Assembly: GCA_021740915.1 (NCBI GenBank)
Contig: JAIOYW010000009.1
Location: 124,001-188,000 of the forward strand
From: Ignavibacteriales bacterium
Lineage (GTDB): Bacteria; Bacteroidota; Ignavibacteria; Ignavibacteriales; Melioribacteraceae
Length of the DNA stretch: 64,000 bases
Direction: 5' to 3'
In this document: positions 37,312 to 46,785 of the stretch, piece after piece
Layout: each line of letters begins with the position of its first letter
Numbering within the stretch: position 1 is the stretch's first letter
Made by a program: the position numbers and the translations under genes
The notes under the pieces: model-generated
What the model saw: the letters and a program-made list of their open reading frames with translations, nothing else
Database searches by the model: none
Told to the model about the DNA's origin: nothing

Positions 37312-37890
37312 TTAGTATTCATCTTTTGGTATGTAAAGCGAAATCCAATTTTTCTCATTAAGCATTTTTCCGATATAAACGATCTGACCGACATGATAAG
37401 AATAATGGGCAAGTTGTCTGTTTATGGCTCCAATCACTGTATATCGTTTCGTTCGGATAAATATAATTTTTGTAAGGTCTTTCGCAGAAATATTTTCAAG
37501 TGTATCAAAAGTAAGCTTCCAGCCTTCTTCCCACAAAGCCATAATTTCGTCTCTGCTTTTTATGTCGTTGACGAATTCATTCTGCCTCTTTCTCCATTCT
37601 TTTTCCCCGTTCGATGATAAAAAATCAGTCCAGCGGGAGAGCATGTTGCCCCGAATGTGCTTCACGATAACAGCAATACTGTTGCTTTTTTCATTATACC
37701 GCCAGAAAAAATGTTCGTCTTCCAATTGAACGAATGTTTTCTCACCTAATAGTTTCTGATTTCTGAACTGTGATTTAATGCTGGCTAAGTAATTTTCCGC
37801 GATAATTGTTTTTTGAGATTTGAACTTAAACAGACGAATAAACAATTTCCCATCAGGAATAATATTAAAAATTCTCCGCAGTTTCGACAT
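37312..37890 (-). CDS. DUF1572 / DinB-superfamily protein
   Basis: A protein of 192 residues of the DinB-like four-helix fold. The typical DUF1572 line is clear: YLASIKSQFRNQKLLGEK, EKSNSIAVIVKHIRGNMLSR with WTDFLSSNGEKEWRKRQNEF, and LAHYSYHVGQIVYIGK. Three histidines, in VKHIRGN and in HYSYH, fit the usual metal triad. About 30 residues precede the usual start; no internal ATG would give the shorter form, so the extension is retained. The family may act as metal-dependent, thiol-linked transferases, but the role here is unknown. Confidence 0.8.
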   Translation of the reverse strand: MSKLRRIFNIIPDGKLFIRLFKFKSQKTIIAENYLASIKSQFRNQKLLGEKTFVQLEDEHFFWRYNEKSNSIAVIVKHIRGNMLSRWTDFLSSNGEKEWRKRQNEFVNDIKSRDEIMALWEEGWKLTFDTLENISAKDLTKIIFIRTKRYTVIGAINRQLAHYSYHVGQIVYIGKMLNEKNWISLYIPKDEY

Positions 37891-38068
37891 TAACTATATA
37901 GACAATATCTTATAATTTCTAAAGACTCATTAGATGCTGAAAATAATCCGGGACACGCTTGTTTTTCGAAAAGAAATTACTAACGACTAATTGAGCGAAC
38001 AATTTCATTCAGACTGCCGGATTTACATAAATTTTGCTTCGAATATTAAGCAGATTTCGGTATCTGAA

Positions 38069-38920
38069 TCAAGAACCTTCTGCCATTTCTTTAATCTTGG
38101 CTAAAGCTTTCGGGAATGTGTCGTCAAAAAATTTGAAGGCTCCCGGAGAAAGATCGACCTCGGCTGTCAGAATTGTTTTTCCATCGGCTGCTTTCAACGA
38201 ATAGCTCTCAAAAGAACCCGACCATTCATCAGCTTTATCGTCCAAAGGCTGTTCCTTAAATTTTTTCACTTCGCCTTTATGCTGAAAAAGCATATATGAG
38301 TTCGGGACACAAAATATTACATCAGCATACATTCCTTCACCTCCTTTGGACAGAAAATGAATCCGCCCGCCCTGCTCAAATTTTCCTGAATAATAGGAGC
38401 CGTCACTAAAAACTGAAGTCCATTTGCGGTATGCGTTATCGTCCCATAAAATATTCCATACTTTTTCCGCTGTGGAATTAATGACGGAATTGTAAGAATG
38501 TTTTCTCAATCCATATACATAATTTTTCAATGCGGCTATTATACCATTCCAGCCAATCCGGTAATTCTCCGGTGCAAATGCTTCTCCGGCATCTGCAAAA
38601 TTTTCGAGACCTTCATGCTGAATTATTACCTTAGTATTTCCATCTGTTTCTTCGAGAATCCATGTGACAACACTCTCGCCCTGACTATGGCCGGGATGTG
38701 TCCAGGTGTGCGAAAATAATTTATCCGGCTCAATCTTTTTGACAGTACAGCGATGATGAAATTGATTTTGTCCACCGGGTTCGAAAAAGTTAAAAACAGC
38801 GCCAGGTTTTAATTCAAAATCGGGGATATCGAAATACCATACTTTCATCTGTTCTTTATCCGTCAATGCATTCCATATAACTGAAGCAGATTTTTTCACA
38901 ATGATCTCTGACGATATCAT
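38069..38920 (-). CDS. Tandem AHSA1/SRPBCC-domain protein
   Basis: A protein of 283 residues with two consecutive hydrophobic-cavity SRPBCC domains. The first (1-140) begins IIVKKSASVIWNALTDKEQM and contains FSHTWTHPGH with VVTWILEE. The second (about 145-283) begins SVINSTAEKVWNILWDDNAY and ends with a long amphipathic helix. Such proteins bind small hydrophobic ligands or act as Aha1-like activators; the ligand is unknown. The start overlaps the stop of the upstream membrane-protein gene by four bases (ATGA), so the two are co-expressed. Confidence 0.8.
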   Translation of the reverse strand: MISSEIIVKKSASVIWNALTDKEQMKVWYFDIPDFELKPGAVFNFFEPGGQNQFHHRCTVKKIEPDKLFSHTWTHPGHSQGESVVTWILEETDGNTKVIIQHEGLENFADAGEAFAPENYRIGWNGIIAALKNYVYGLRKHSYNSVINSTAEKVWNILWDDNAYRKWTSVFSDGSYYSGKFEQGGRIHFLSKGGEGMYADVIFCVPNSYMLFQHKGEVKKFKEQPLDDKADEWSGSFESYSLKAADGKTILTAEVDLSPGAFKFFDDTFPKALAKIKEMAEGS

Positions 38921-39414
38921 TTTGTGCCTTTCGAGATTTTAGTTCTTAGGAATAATGCAGTTATAAGTGACGTAATTGTTCCTATAAACAATGCGCCCAC
39001 AACACTCTGAATGGCGTAGTTCCTATAGCTGAAAAATTGTTGAGCCTCCTCCAAAGTTTTGTGATATCCGGTTTTCACAGAATAGGCAATGACATTCGGA
39101 AAATATTCAGGGGTGATAATAAAAGTTATTATCCACTGAGTGAGCGGAGAAAGTGCCGCCACTATAAGCGTTATCAATATTCCTGCGATAAAGCCCTGTT
39201 TAAAATTCATGTTGTTCTCGTAATAATTTTTCTTTTTGTCTCTCAGGGCAAGAACATATACTAAGACTGCCGGGATTGCAAAAAGATTGGTGAGATAATA
39301 ATGCTTGTCAATATGAGTACTGTGAAGTCCGGAAAATTTTTCCAAAACCATCCATAAAAGACTCATAACAACAAATATCAGAGCCCATTTTATTTCTAAT
39401 ATATATTTTTTCAT
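38917..39414 (-). CDS. DUF4199-like integral membrane protein
   Basis: Small membrane protein of 165 residues with four predicted helices (around 8-25, 38-55, 70-92 and 135-155). The layout resembles DUF4199 proteins of Bacteroidota: KWALIFVVMSLLWMV, FKQGFIAGILITL, and the NVIAYSVKTG-like extracellular segment with YRNYAIQSVVGALFIG. The ATG at 39414 is chosen because GAGG lies upstream at a suitable distance; the upstream in-frame TTG at 39429 covers that site. It is coupled to the SRPBCC gene by ATGA. The function is unknown. Confidence 0.65.
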   Translation of the reverse strand: MKKYILEIKWALIFVVMSLLWMVLEKFSGLHSTHIDKHYYLTNLFAIPAVLVYVLALRDKKKNYYENNMNFKQGFIAGILITLIVAALSPLTQWIITFIITPEYFPNVIAYSVKTGYHKTLEEAQQFFSYRNYAIQSVVGALFIGTITSLITALFLRTKISKGTK

Positions 39415-39542
39415 CTCTATTTTCCTCAAATATGTTGTGTAATAATCAAATATTTGTTAATGTTAATTCAGACGCAGCCGGTAATCTTATTATTACGGCA
39501 TAATACTCCATCCCGAAAGAATTAAATTCAGCTTCCTGTTCG

Positions 39543-39740
39543 GTGTGTAAGAAGATTTTTATCACTTTGAAAAGTGATGGAAAGATATTGATTTATTCCA
39601 AAGTAAAAAAGCAAAATAATTCATATTATTCTTATGATATTAATCCGGATTTCCAAATAATATATTCGAGGGATTATGATTTTCAGCCCGCCTTACTTAT
39701 TATGCCGGCAATTTTACTTATTTTCTTAATTTTCGAATAA
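39543..39740 (+). CDS. Possible small tail-anchored protein, hypothetical
   Basis: A frame of 65 codons with a GTG start and a C-terminal hydrophobic stretch (ALLIMPAILLIFLIFE) that could anchor it in a membrane. It resembles no family I recognise. It lies alone between a divergent minus-strand gene and anmK. Support is weak; it may be chance. Confidence 0.25.
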   Translation: MCKKIFITLKSDGKILIYSKVKKQNNSYYSYDINPDFQIIYSRDYDFQPALLIMPAILLIFLIFE

Positions 39741-39769
39741 TAAATAATAAACCAGGTTCGGACAAAAAG

Positions 39770-40957
39770 ATGAAAAACTTTATTGAATTGACCCAGAAAG
39801 AGAAACGGAAAGTGATTGGGCTGATGACCGGCACATCACTTGACGGAGTGGATACGGCTCTTGTGGAAATAACCGGGAATGGTCCGGATACAAGAATTGA
39901 GTTTATCGGTTTTCTTGAATACCCTTTTCCAGCCGGTTTCCGTGATTTTGTGATAGATCAGTCGAGAAGGGCAACTTCGAATGTTGAAGATCTGTGCCGG
40001 CTAAATTTTCTGCTCCCGGATATATATGCCGATGCGGTCAGAACGCTTTGTGCCGAGACAGGTCATGATCTTGCCTCAATTGATCTTATCGGCAGCCATG
40101 GTCAGACTGTGCAGCATCTGCCGGAGAAACATAAATTTTTCGGGTACAGTATTTCCTCCACACTCCAGATTGGCGATCCTGCTGTTTTAGCTAAGAAACT
40201 CGGTATTGTAACAGTCGGCGATTTCAGGACAGGTGATGTTGCTTTGGGAGGTCAGGGCGCTCCGCTTGTTCCATATTTTGATTATATAATTTTCAGGGAT
40301 AATAGTGTCAGCCGTGCTCTCCTTAATATAGGCGGGATATCAAATTTCACGGTTTTGGATAAAAACGGCACTCAGGAAGATGTTTATGCATTTGATACCG
40401 GTCCCGGGGGTATGTTGATTGATATCTGCGCCAAAAGGTTTTACGGCAAAAATTATGATTCGGATGGAGCTTTCGGCGCCTCGGGCAATTTTTGCCTGTC
40501 ACTTTTTGAAGACCTGAAAGCACAGGATTCGTTCATTGAAAGGAAGCCTCCTAAATCAACGGGGCGTGAACTTTACGGAGAGGAATTTCTTACGGGATTA
40601 TTTGAAAAATACGGGCATATAGCTCAGGCAGACTGGATGCATACAATTACAAAGTTCACTGCTTACGGCATTCACGAAAATTACCGGAAATTCGTTTTTG
40701 ACGAAACCAGAATTGATGAACTTATCGTAAGCGGAGGCGGGGCAAGGAATAAGTTTCTGCTCAGATGCCTTTCAGGATATTTCGGTGAAGGAGTCAGGAT
40801 CAGGGTTATAGACGAGCTTGGCATCTCGTCTGACGCAAAGGAGGCGATATGTTTTGCTGTGCTGGCAAATGAAACAATATCGGGTAATGCCTCGAATATT
40901 CCACGGACAACTGGCGCCGCAAAAACGACTATACTAGGGAAAATATGCCTGCCTTAA
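39770..40957 (+). CDS. anmK: Anhydro-N-acetylmuramic acid kinase
   Basis: Cell-wall recycling enzyme that opens and phosphorylates 1,6-anhydro-MurNAc to give MurNAc-6-phosphate. The 395 residues open the catalytic fold with VIGLMTGTSLDGVDTALVE. Other signatures are IGSHGQTVQHLPE, GDFRTGDVALGGQGAPLVPYFD with the catalytic Asp, LNIGGISNFTVL, and AFDTGPGGMLID. The C-terminal ELIVSGGGARNKFLL and SDAKEAICFAVLAN are also conserved. The 3' end overlaps the next gene by 13 bases. A MurI-like racemase lies 3 kb away. Confidence 0.95.
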   Translation: MKNFIELTQKEKRKVIGLMTGTSLDGVDTALVEITGNGPDTRIEFIGFLEYPFPAGFRDFVIDQSRRATSNVEDLCRLNFLLPDIYADAVRTLCAETGHDLASIDLIGSHGQTVQHLPEKHKFFGYSISSTLQIGDPAVLAKKLGIVTVGDFRTGDVALGGQGAPLVPYFDYIIFRDNSVSRALLNIGGISNFTVLDKNGTQEDVYAFDTGPGGMLIDICAKRFYGKNYDSDGAFGASGNFCLSLFEDLKAQDSFIERKPPKSTGRELYGEEFLTGLFEKYGHIAQADWMHTITKFTAYGIHENYRKFVFDETRIDELIVSGGGARNKFLLRCLSGYFGEGVRIRVIDELGISSDAKEAICFAVLANETISGNASNIPRTTGAAKTTILGKICLP

Positions 40958-41832
40958 AGGTTGCAATAACCGGCGCATCAGGAGCGCTCGGCGGCTATCT
41001 TTTAAGAGCCTTGTCCGGGGAGTACGCCCTGCTGGCAATGAACAGGGGAGGATCAGCAGATATCAACAGGGCAGAAACCGCACATTACGATCTGCGGGAT
41101 TCACGAGAGATGACGCAGATCCTGCGAAAATTCAAACCTGATGTCCTTGTGCATAATGCAGCGGTTTCCACCGCTGCCGCAGCAGATAGTTTAGGGCTGC
41201 GGGAAACTTACGATATAAACGTGAATGCCACAGCGAATCTTGCCGCGCTTTCGGCGGAATTTGGTTTCCGGATGATCTATCTCTCGACTGATCTTGTTTA
41301 TGGCGGTTACCGCGGCTCATTCCTGAAAGAGGATGCCAAACTGGTCCCGATCTCTCTATATGCTGAGTCCAAACTTATGGGGGAGGAAGCAGTAAGGAAA
41401 AATACCGACAATTTTCTGGTGCTGCGGTCATCACTGCTCCTTTCAGCCGGGTATGGTGTGGAAAAGAATTATTTCGATTATGTTTACAGAAATCTGAAAG
41501 AAAATAAACCGGTACAATGTTATGATGATGAATTCCGCTCACCCCTGACAATGACTGAGGCAGCACGGCTGATAAAGGGGCTAATCCTTTCAGATCAAAA
41601 AGGGCTGACGCTGAACTTTGGAGGGGGCGAAAGGGTTTCGCGGCTTGATGCCGCAAAAATACTCTGCAGGATTTTCGGGTTCGATCAGAATCTGCTGAAA
41701 CCGAATTCCCTTATGGAGTCTGCGCATCCTTATAAAGTGCAGGATGTTTCGATGGATATCTCACTTATGAAAAATTTCGGGATTGTTCCGCTTTCCCTTG
41801 AAAAAATGATAATTAATGAAGTAATAGTTTAA
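40945..41832 (+). CDS. RmlD-like NAD(P)-dependent sugar-nucleotide reductase (extended SDR)
   Basis: A protein of 295 residues with a Rossmann start, VAITGASGALGGYLLRAL, and the substrate part of RmlD/dTDP-4-dehydrorhamnose reductases: VLVHNAAVSTAAAAD, IYLSTDLVYGG, YAESKLMGEEAV with the catalytic Tyr-Lys, and EFRSPLTMTEAARLI. No neighbouring rml genes are present, so its place in nucleotide-sugar synthesis is not shown; a different 4-keto-sugar or cofactor substrate is possible. It overlaps anmK by 13 bases, suggesting co-transcription. Confidence 0.8.
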   Translation: MPALKVAITGASGALGGYLLRALSGEYALLAMNRGGSADINRAETAHYDLRDSREMTQILRKFKPDVLVHNAAVSTAAAADSLGLRETYDINVNATANLAALSAEFGFRMIYLSTDLVYGGYRGSFLKEDAKLVPISLYAESKLMGEEAVRKNTDNFLVLRSSLLLSAGYGVEKNYFDYVYRNLKENKPVQCYDDEFRSPLTMTEAARLIKGLILSDQKGLTLNFGGGERVSRLDAAKILCRIFGFDQNLLKPNSLMESAHPYKVQDVSMDISLMKNFGIVPLSLEKMIINEVIV

Positions 41833-42004
41833 ATTTAAACGTTTTTATCTCGTAATGCCCTTAAATTTTAAGTTGATATGTGAAAATTTTACGAAAAAAA
41901 TCGATGAGCGGTTAATTTTTGCCCATCGGGTGATAAAATCCGTCAAGTATTATCTTTGAATTATTAATGAAATTACTTAATATTATAAAAGACTGACATT
42001 TTTT

Positions 42005-42033
42005 TTTGAACAGGCAAGCTGAAAATAAATTTG
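42005..42033 (+). promoter_or_regulatory. Candidate Bacteroidota-type promoter
   Basis: TTTG at 42005-42008 and TAAATTTG at 42026-42033, 17 bases apart, match the TTTG / TAnnTTTG promoter of Bacteroidota. It would give a leader of about 60 bases before the ATG at 42102. Confidence 0.45.
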
Positions 42034-42101
42034 ACTGCCTGATCGTTTCGGCAGATATTTTTTCTTTATATAAATTCATTAATCTATCATAGGAGTTATA
42101 C

Positions 42102-43769
42102 ATGAAATACCTCTTTACAGCCTTTTTACTGATTGTATTATCTGTAACAATTCAAGCCCAGAACATTTATGAATATGTCTGGAGTATGAACCAGATGCCG
42201 TTTCAGCAAGCGCAGAAATCCTCTGAGATGGCGCGGGTGATAGCCGGATTAGATACCGATAACGATGGCAAAGGTGAGTTCATTTGTGCTTATACTGATC
42301 TCGACAGTAATTATATTATGATGTATGAGGCTAACGGCAACGATACTTATGATCTTGTCTGGTACTGGCTATATCCTGTCCCGGCGAATTCATTTGCCGG
42401 TATAACGGTTGGCGATATGGATGACGATGGTGTTCCCGAAATTATTACGACTATGCCCTCTACAACGGTAAATGAGCCAAACCCGCCGCGCCTCTGGATT
42501 TTTGAGTGGAACGGTGTTCAGGGTGAAAACAAATACGGTGTGTATGGAGCAGGCGATATGCCTGAGCCAACAATTTCATGGAATTTTAATGTTGACGATA
42601 ATACTGATTTCAGACCATACAGCCTTATAGTCGAAGATATTGATAACGATGGTACGAGTGAATTGATTGTGGGCAGCCGTCAGGGTACAAGAGGACGCGA
42701 GGTACTTATTGCTTCACTCGTTGGAGAATTCGGCGGTTTCGCATCGTTCGATATTGAATACAATCTTCAGGGATTGAGCGGCGGAAGTTTATACAGCGTA
42801 ACAACCGGCGATCTTGATAATGACGGCAACAGGGAAGTACATGCACTGATATGGAATTATCTGACATTCCATGTAATTGAGTGCACAGGACCTGATACCT
42901 ACGAACTTAAAAACAGTCTTGAAACTATCATGCAGTCAACAAGTGTTGATTACGGTGCAGTAGATGGTGTTGTATGCACTGATATTGACGGAAATGGAAA
43001 GAACGAACTATTTATTGCGGGAACGGAAGCAACGAACACAGTATTTGTTGTCAGCGATGTTGATGATGTTTCAACTCTTACCGCTGATGATTTCAAAGTT
43101 TTGATGGAAGTTCCGGTAAATGCTCTTGGTAAATTGCGCTCCATGCAGGTATTCGATTTTGACAATGACGGGAATATGAGTCTTGCAGTTGCCGGCGAAA
43201 CAAACGGCCAGCTTTATGATATCGAATATGACGGCGACGGCGATCCGGCTCTTGCAGAGAACTGGGTAGTAAATGTAGCTTTCGATATATACCAGTATAG
43301 CGGATTTGATCCGGCAGCCAATCCGACAATAAGCCCGAGATTATTTTACGCTTCACCGGCAGCCGATATGGATGGCGACGGCGAAAATGAATTCGTTACA
43401 GTGAATTACAGATCGACCTTTGATGTTTGGCCCGGAGACGGTTATATCTTTATGGTTGAGCACAGAACTCCTAACAGCGTTGCTGACGATAATGGTTTGA
43501 ATCCGGATGAATTCGGTCTTTCACAGAATTACCCGAATCCTTTCAACCCGACTACAAATATCAGCTATAATATTCCTGAAGCTGGTTTTGTTACGCTCAG
43601 AGTATATGATGTTCTTGGAAATCTCGTTTCGGAAGTTATTGATGGTTATAAAGAAGCCGGTATTCACCGTGCAGAATTTAACGCTTCGAACCTTTCCAGC
43701 GGAGCTTATTTTTACAGGATTGAATATAACGGACAGAGTCTGACCAAAAAACTGCTTCTGATGAAATAA
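42102..43769 (+). CDS. Secreted FG-GAP/VCBS repeat protein with T9SS sorting domain
   Basis: A surface protein of 555 residues. A signal peptide (YLFTAFLLIVLSVTIQAQ) is followed by about seven calcium-binding FG-GAP/VCBS-like repeats: DTDNDGKGEFI, DMDDDGVPEIIT, DIDNDGTSELIVGS, DLDNDGNREVHAL, DIDGNGKNELFIAG, DFDNDGNMSLAVAG and DMDGDGENEFVTV. These form an integrin-like beta-propeller. The C-terminal 85 residues (LSQNYPNPFNPTTNISY to KLLLMK) are a T9SS sorting domain. A likely role is adhesion or binding outside the cell. A candidate promoter and a good terminator flank it, so it is a single-gene unit. Confidence 0.88.
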   Translation: MKYLFTAFLLIVLSVTIQAQNIYEYVWSMNQMPFQQAQKSSEMARVIAGLDTDNDGKGEFICAYTDLDSNYIMMYEANGNDTYDLVWYWLYPVPANSFAGITVGDMDDDGVPEIITTMPSTTVNEPNPPRLWIFEWNGVQGENKYGVYGAGDMPEPTISWNFNVDDNTDFRPYSLIVEDIDNDGTSELIVGSRQGTRGREVLIASLVGEFGGFASFDIEYNLQGLSGGSLYSVTTGDLDNDGNREVHALIWNYLTFHVIECTGPDTYELKNSLETIMQSTSVDYGAVDGVVCTDIDGNGKNELFIAGTEATNTVFVVSDVDDVSTLTADDFKVLMEVPVNALGKLRSMQVFDFDNDGNMSLAVAGETNGQLYDIEYDGDGDPALAENWVVNVAFDIYQYSGFDPAANPTISPRLFYASPAADMDGDGENEFVTVNYRSTFDVWPGDGYIFMVEHRTPNSVADDNGLNPDEFGLSQNYPNPFNPTTNISYNIPEAGFVTLRVYDVLGNLVSEVIDGYKEAGIHRAEFNASNLSSGAYFYRIEYNGQSLTKKLLLMK

Positions 43770-43789
43770 TATTTTCTGCTAATTTTTTC

Positions 43790-43834
43790 AGCCGCCTGTT
43801 CGTTAGTATTTACACGTTCAGGCGGCTTTTTTTT
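43790..43834 (+). terminator. Rho-independent terminator after FG-GAP/T9SS gene
   Basis: Nine-base stem AGCCGCCTG (43790-43798) with CAGGCGGCT (43819-43827), followed by seven more T. It is placed 20 bases after the stop. Confidence 0.88.
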
Positions 43835-43913
43835 ATCCCTTCAGGGGGCGGCACAGATTTCTGTTTTCATCTCTGAACTGAATTTTGCGGCACTATCACC
43901 GGCAATCAGTGCA

Positions 43914-44822
43914 TTATACCGGAGGCTCGAAGAGTTCCGGGCGATGTTCGTAATTTTTCAGGATAGCCGAAATTCCCGGCTCCTTAATTTCGAGCAACGA
44001 ACCGAGTGATTCAAGCTCAGGTAACTTTAGTCTAGTTTTTGATACAACTTTTGGGATTACCTGAGTATTTCCTTCCGTATCATTACCAATTCTGCCAAAA
44101 ACTTTTTCAAGCATATATCCATTTGGATTAAGAATTTCACTTTCACCGAATAATTTCCGGAAAGTTTCTTCAAATTTCGGCTCACTGAATTCATAATGTG
44201 TGCAGCAAAGAGCCCCGAAAACTTTATTCCCTTCAGGAGTGAGGCTGCCAAGAAATTCTTTCAGCATACAATTAATTTCAGACGAAGCCGGATTCCGCTG
44301 AATTACACTTTCAACATCAGGCAGCGATCTTGAAAGAATATTCCCGGCTTCAATGCCGCGGCTGAGGAGACTTTCGCGATGCTGATTGCCCCGTATTGTT
44401 GTGGGAGTTCCCATTATGATGACCGATGATCCCGGATTTGATCGTAGTTTCTCTTCAATTAGTTCGGCTCCGGTTTCAACTATGCCATAAAACAGGGGAG
44501 TTTTGCTATCGTTGTATTTTGTATCCTGGAAAACTACTGACAGTGTGTTGCACGCAATAAGCACGATATCGGGTGAATAATGGCGTATCATTCCCCCGAT
44601 TGCCGCTTCAAAAGTGTTTACCTTTTTCGCATAATCTTCAATTAAGTTATACCCGCCATCCTCGACCGGAAGTGAATTGTAGTACACAAGATTTATTTTT
44701 TCCGGACCCTTTATACTACGCAGATATTTAATGCTTTCAGCAAAAATATTGAGTCCGCCGAGTCCGGAATCAGTTACGATAACGGTAAGTTCTTTTCCTG
44801 AGCCAGGTTGAAATTCAATCAT
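43914..44822 (-). CDS. murI: MurI-like Asp/Glu racemase
   Basis: Likely makes D-glutamate for peptidoglycan. The start is placed at the ATG at 44822 (302 residues): a longer frame runs into the divergent gene, and its extra 63 residues have no family match. Racemase motifs are VIVTDSGLGGLNIFAES (in place of FDSGVGGL), IACNTLSVV with the first catalytic Cys, and ALCCTHYEFSEP with the second Cys and Thr-His. Spacing and flanking residues are divergent from classic MurI, so activity on another acidic amino acid cannot be excluded. It is transcribed away from the M14 peptidase gene. Confidence 0.78.
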   Translation of the reverse strand: MIEFQPGSGKELTVIVTDSGLGGLNIFAESIKYLRSIKGPEKINLVYYNSLPVEDGGYNLIEDYAKKVNTFEAAIGGMIRHYSPDIVLIACNTLSVVFQDTKYNDSKTPLFYGIVETGAELIEEKLRSNPGSSVIIMGTPTTIRGNQHRESLLSRGIEAGNILSRSLPDVESVIQRNPASSEINCMLKEFLGSLTPEGNKVFGALCCTHYEFSEPKFEETFRKLFGESEILNPNGYMLEKVFGRIGNDTEGNTQVIPKVVSKTRLKLPELESLGSLLEIKEPGISAILKNYEHRPELFEPPV

Positions 44823-44927
44823 AATAGCACTATTTATTTTAGTATTAAAAATACCAAATTCGAATAAATTCAATGCCCGCGATTCGTTATTTTTAAATAC
44901 TGAATTTTTGGATTTTTGCATGAGGGC

Positions 44928-46292
44928 ATGATGGAAAATATTGTCGGGAATTTCTATTGTAATTACGAATGGTATTTCGAAAAGTCTTTTTATCACAGGT
45001 ATTTTGATCATAAAGAAATAAAAAACCTTATTCTCTATAGACTGCCGCAGAATGATATATTTACCGTAACCGAAGTTGGGAGATCAGTCGAGGACAGGGA
45101 GATCTACCTTGTTAAAGTTGGGTCTGGCAAGACAAAAGTACTATTATGGTCGCAAATGCACGGAGACGAACCGACATCTACAGCAGCCTTTTTCGATTTT
45201 TTCGGATTCCTCTTAAAAAATGATAAATGGAACGATGTCCGTGGAGATCTTCTCCGCTCACTGACTTTATACTTCGTTCCAATGCTTAATCCTGACGGAG
45301 TGGAAAGATTCAGCAGGTACAATGCCCAGGGAATAGACCTGAACAGGGACGCAAAAGCCCTGGTGGCGCCTGAATCCCGGATACTTGACCGGCTGGTGAA
45401 CGATATAAAACCCGATTTTGCATTTAATATGCACGATCAGGATTTCAGATGGTCAGTAGGAGGCGGGAAACAGATGGTTACACTATCATTTCTTGCACCT
45501 GCTTTCGATGAAGCCCGAACTGTTGACGAACCAAGGCGGAAGGCAATATCATTACTCTCGACTGTTATCAGGGATTTCGACGAAATATGTCCGGGACGAA
45601 TTACACGGTATTCAGATGATTTTGAACCTCGTTCCTTTGGCGATACGATTGCTGGGAAAGGAATCTCCACTATTCTCATCGAGTCAGGAAGATATGAAAT
45701 GTTTGATTCCGATAAAAGACGGGTTCGCCAGATACTTCCCGCAATATTATTCCATTGTTTTTTAAAAATAAGCAACAATGATTTCGAAGACGATGGCACA
45801 CTTTATAATAATACTCCGTTCAACGGAAAATTTCTCTACGATCTCATAATGAGAAATGTAAAATTCACAAGGAACGGAGTGAGTGCGATAGCTGATTTTG
45901 CGATTAACAGGAACTTTCATTTTAATCCGGAAAATCGCAAACCATATTTTATCTCTAACCTGGAAGCAGTGGGCGACCTTTCACCATTTTTTGGTTATTA
46001 CGAAGCGGACTGCACAGGCCTTGAAATAATGCCTTACGATAAGTATCCGGATCTTTATGAGTTAAAGGAAATCATTGCTGATCACCCTAAACTGCAGCCG
46101 GTTTATCCGGGTTCATCAGATTTCAGAGGATTTCCGCATCCCGGCGAAATTCAGTTGAGTGATGATTTCCCGGCGATTAACCGCCGCGCTGATTTTTTCC
46201 TGACCGATGGAAATAATGTGAGGTTTATTGTTTTGAACGGAAGAATGCTATCCTATCCGCATATCAAAAGAATGAAGGATATCTCAATTTAA
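44928..46292 (+). CDS. M14-family zinc carboxypeptidase-like protein
   Basis: Cytosolic metallopeptidase of about 455 residues. The zinc site is seen in QMHGDEPTS (HxxE) and in FNMHDQ; the substrate-binding Asn-Arg is in GIDLNRDAK and the catalytic Glu is probably in ILIESGRY. There is no signal peptide, unusual for digestive M14 enzymes and closer to intracellular amidases acting on peptidoglycan peptides or modified amino acids. The start is taken as ATG 44928; ATG 44931 is equally possible with GAGG at 44922. The region after residue 300 is not recognised. It is divergent from the MurI-like gene, 105 bases apart. Confidence 0.8.
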   Translation: MMENIVGNFYCNYEWYFEKSFYHRYFDHKEIKNLILYRLPQNDIFTVTEVGRSVEDREIYLVKVGSGKTKVLLWSQMHGDEPTSTAAFFDFFGFLLKNDKWNDVRGDLLRSLTLYFVPMLNPDGVERFSRYNAQGIDLNRDAKALVAPESRILDRLVNDIKPDFAFNMHDQDFRWSVGGGKQMVTLSFLAPAFDEARTVDEPRRKAISLLSTVIRDFDEICPGRITRYSDDFEPRSFGDTIAGKGISTILIESGRYEMFDSDKRRVRQILPAILFHCFLKISNNDFEDDGTLYNNTPFNGKFLYDLIMRNVKFTRNGVSAIADFAINRNFHFNPENRKPYFISNLEAVGDLSPFFGYYEADCTGLEIMPYDKYPDLYELKEIIADHPKLQPVYPGSSDFRGFPHPGEIQLSDDFPAINRRADFFLTDGNNVRFIVLNGRMLSYPHIKRMKDISI

Positions 46293-46350
46293 TACTGCCG
46301 GAATAGGGATTACATATTCCTGTTACGGCAAAATTTTAAGGAACAAGACA

Positions 46351-46710
46351 ATGATTAAACATTCATTTTCTTCAGTTGATGAATATATCTCAGTTTTTCC
46401 GGAAGATGTGCAGGAAATAATGCAGCAAATCAGGGGGATTATTCTTAAAACAGCTCCTGATGCATTGGAGGGGATATCATACGGAATGCCTTCGTATAAA
46501 TTATATGGAAAAGTCCTCGTTTATTTTGCGGGCTATAAAAAACACATAGGGTTCTATGCTACACCTTCAGGACACGAGAATTTTGCAAAAGAACTCTCAC
46601 AGTATAAACAGGGCAGAGGATCGGTTCAGTTTCCGCTCGATAAACCAATTCCTTATGATCTTATTGCTGAAATTACTGCATTCAGAGCCGCAGAGAATCG
46701 AGAAGAATAA
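46351..46710 (+). CDS. DUF1801 (YdhG-like) protein
   Basis: Small cytosolic protein of 119 residues. The family pattern is clear: SVDEYISVFPEDVQEIMQQIR, then ALEGISYGMPSYKLYGKVLVYFAGYKKHIGFYATPSG and KGRGSVQF-like KQGRGSVQFPLDKPIP. In Bacillus a relative, YdhG/Fra, has been described as an iron chaperone; for this member the role is unproven. It lies 58 bases after the M14 gene and may be read through from it. Confidence 0.88.
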   Translation: MIKHSFSSVDEYISVFPEDVQEIMQQIRGIILKTAPDALEGISYGMPSYKLYGKVLVYFAGYKKHIGFYATPSGHENFAKELSQYKQGRGSVQFPLDKPIPYDLIAEITAFRAAENREE

Positions 46711-46785
46711 TTCCGGAGATTTGCTGCGCCTATTCTCCGGTAAAGGAAATTTTATCGAAACATCTATCTTAAACCAGCCATCTGC

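Noticed and set aside
41912-42103. Minus-strand 63-codon frame upstream of the FG-GAP gene
   Set aside because: It covers the candidate promoter and leader of the plus-strand gene and shows no domain.
44823-45011. 63-codon N-terminal extension of the MurI-like gene
   Set aside because: It overlaps the divergent M14 gene and has no similarity to racemases; the ATG at 44822 sits just before the conserved first strand.
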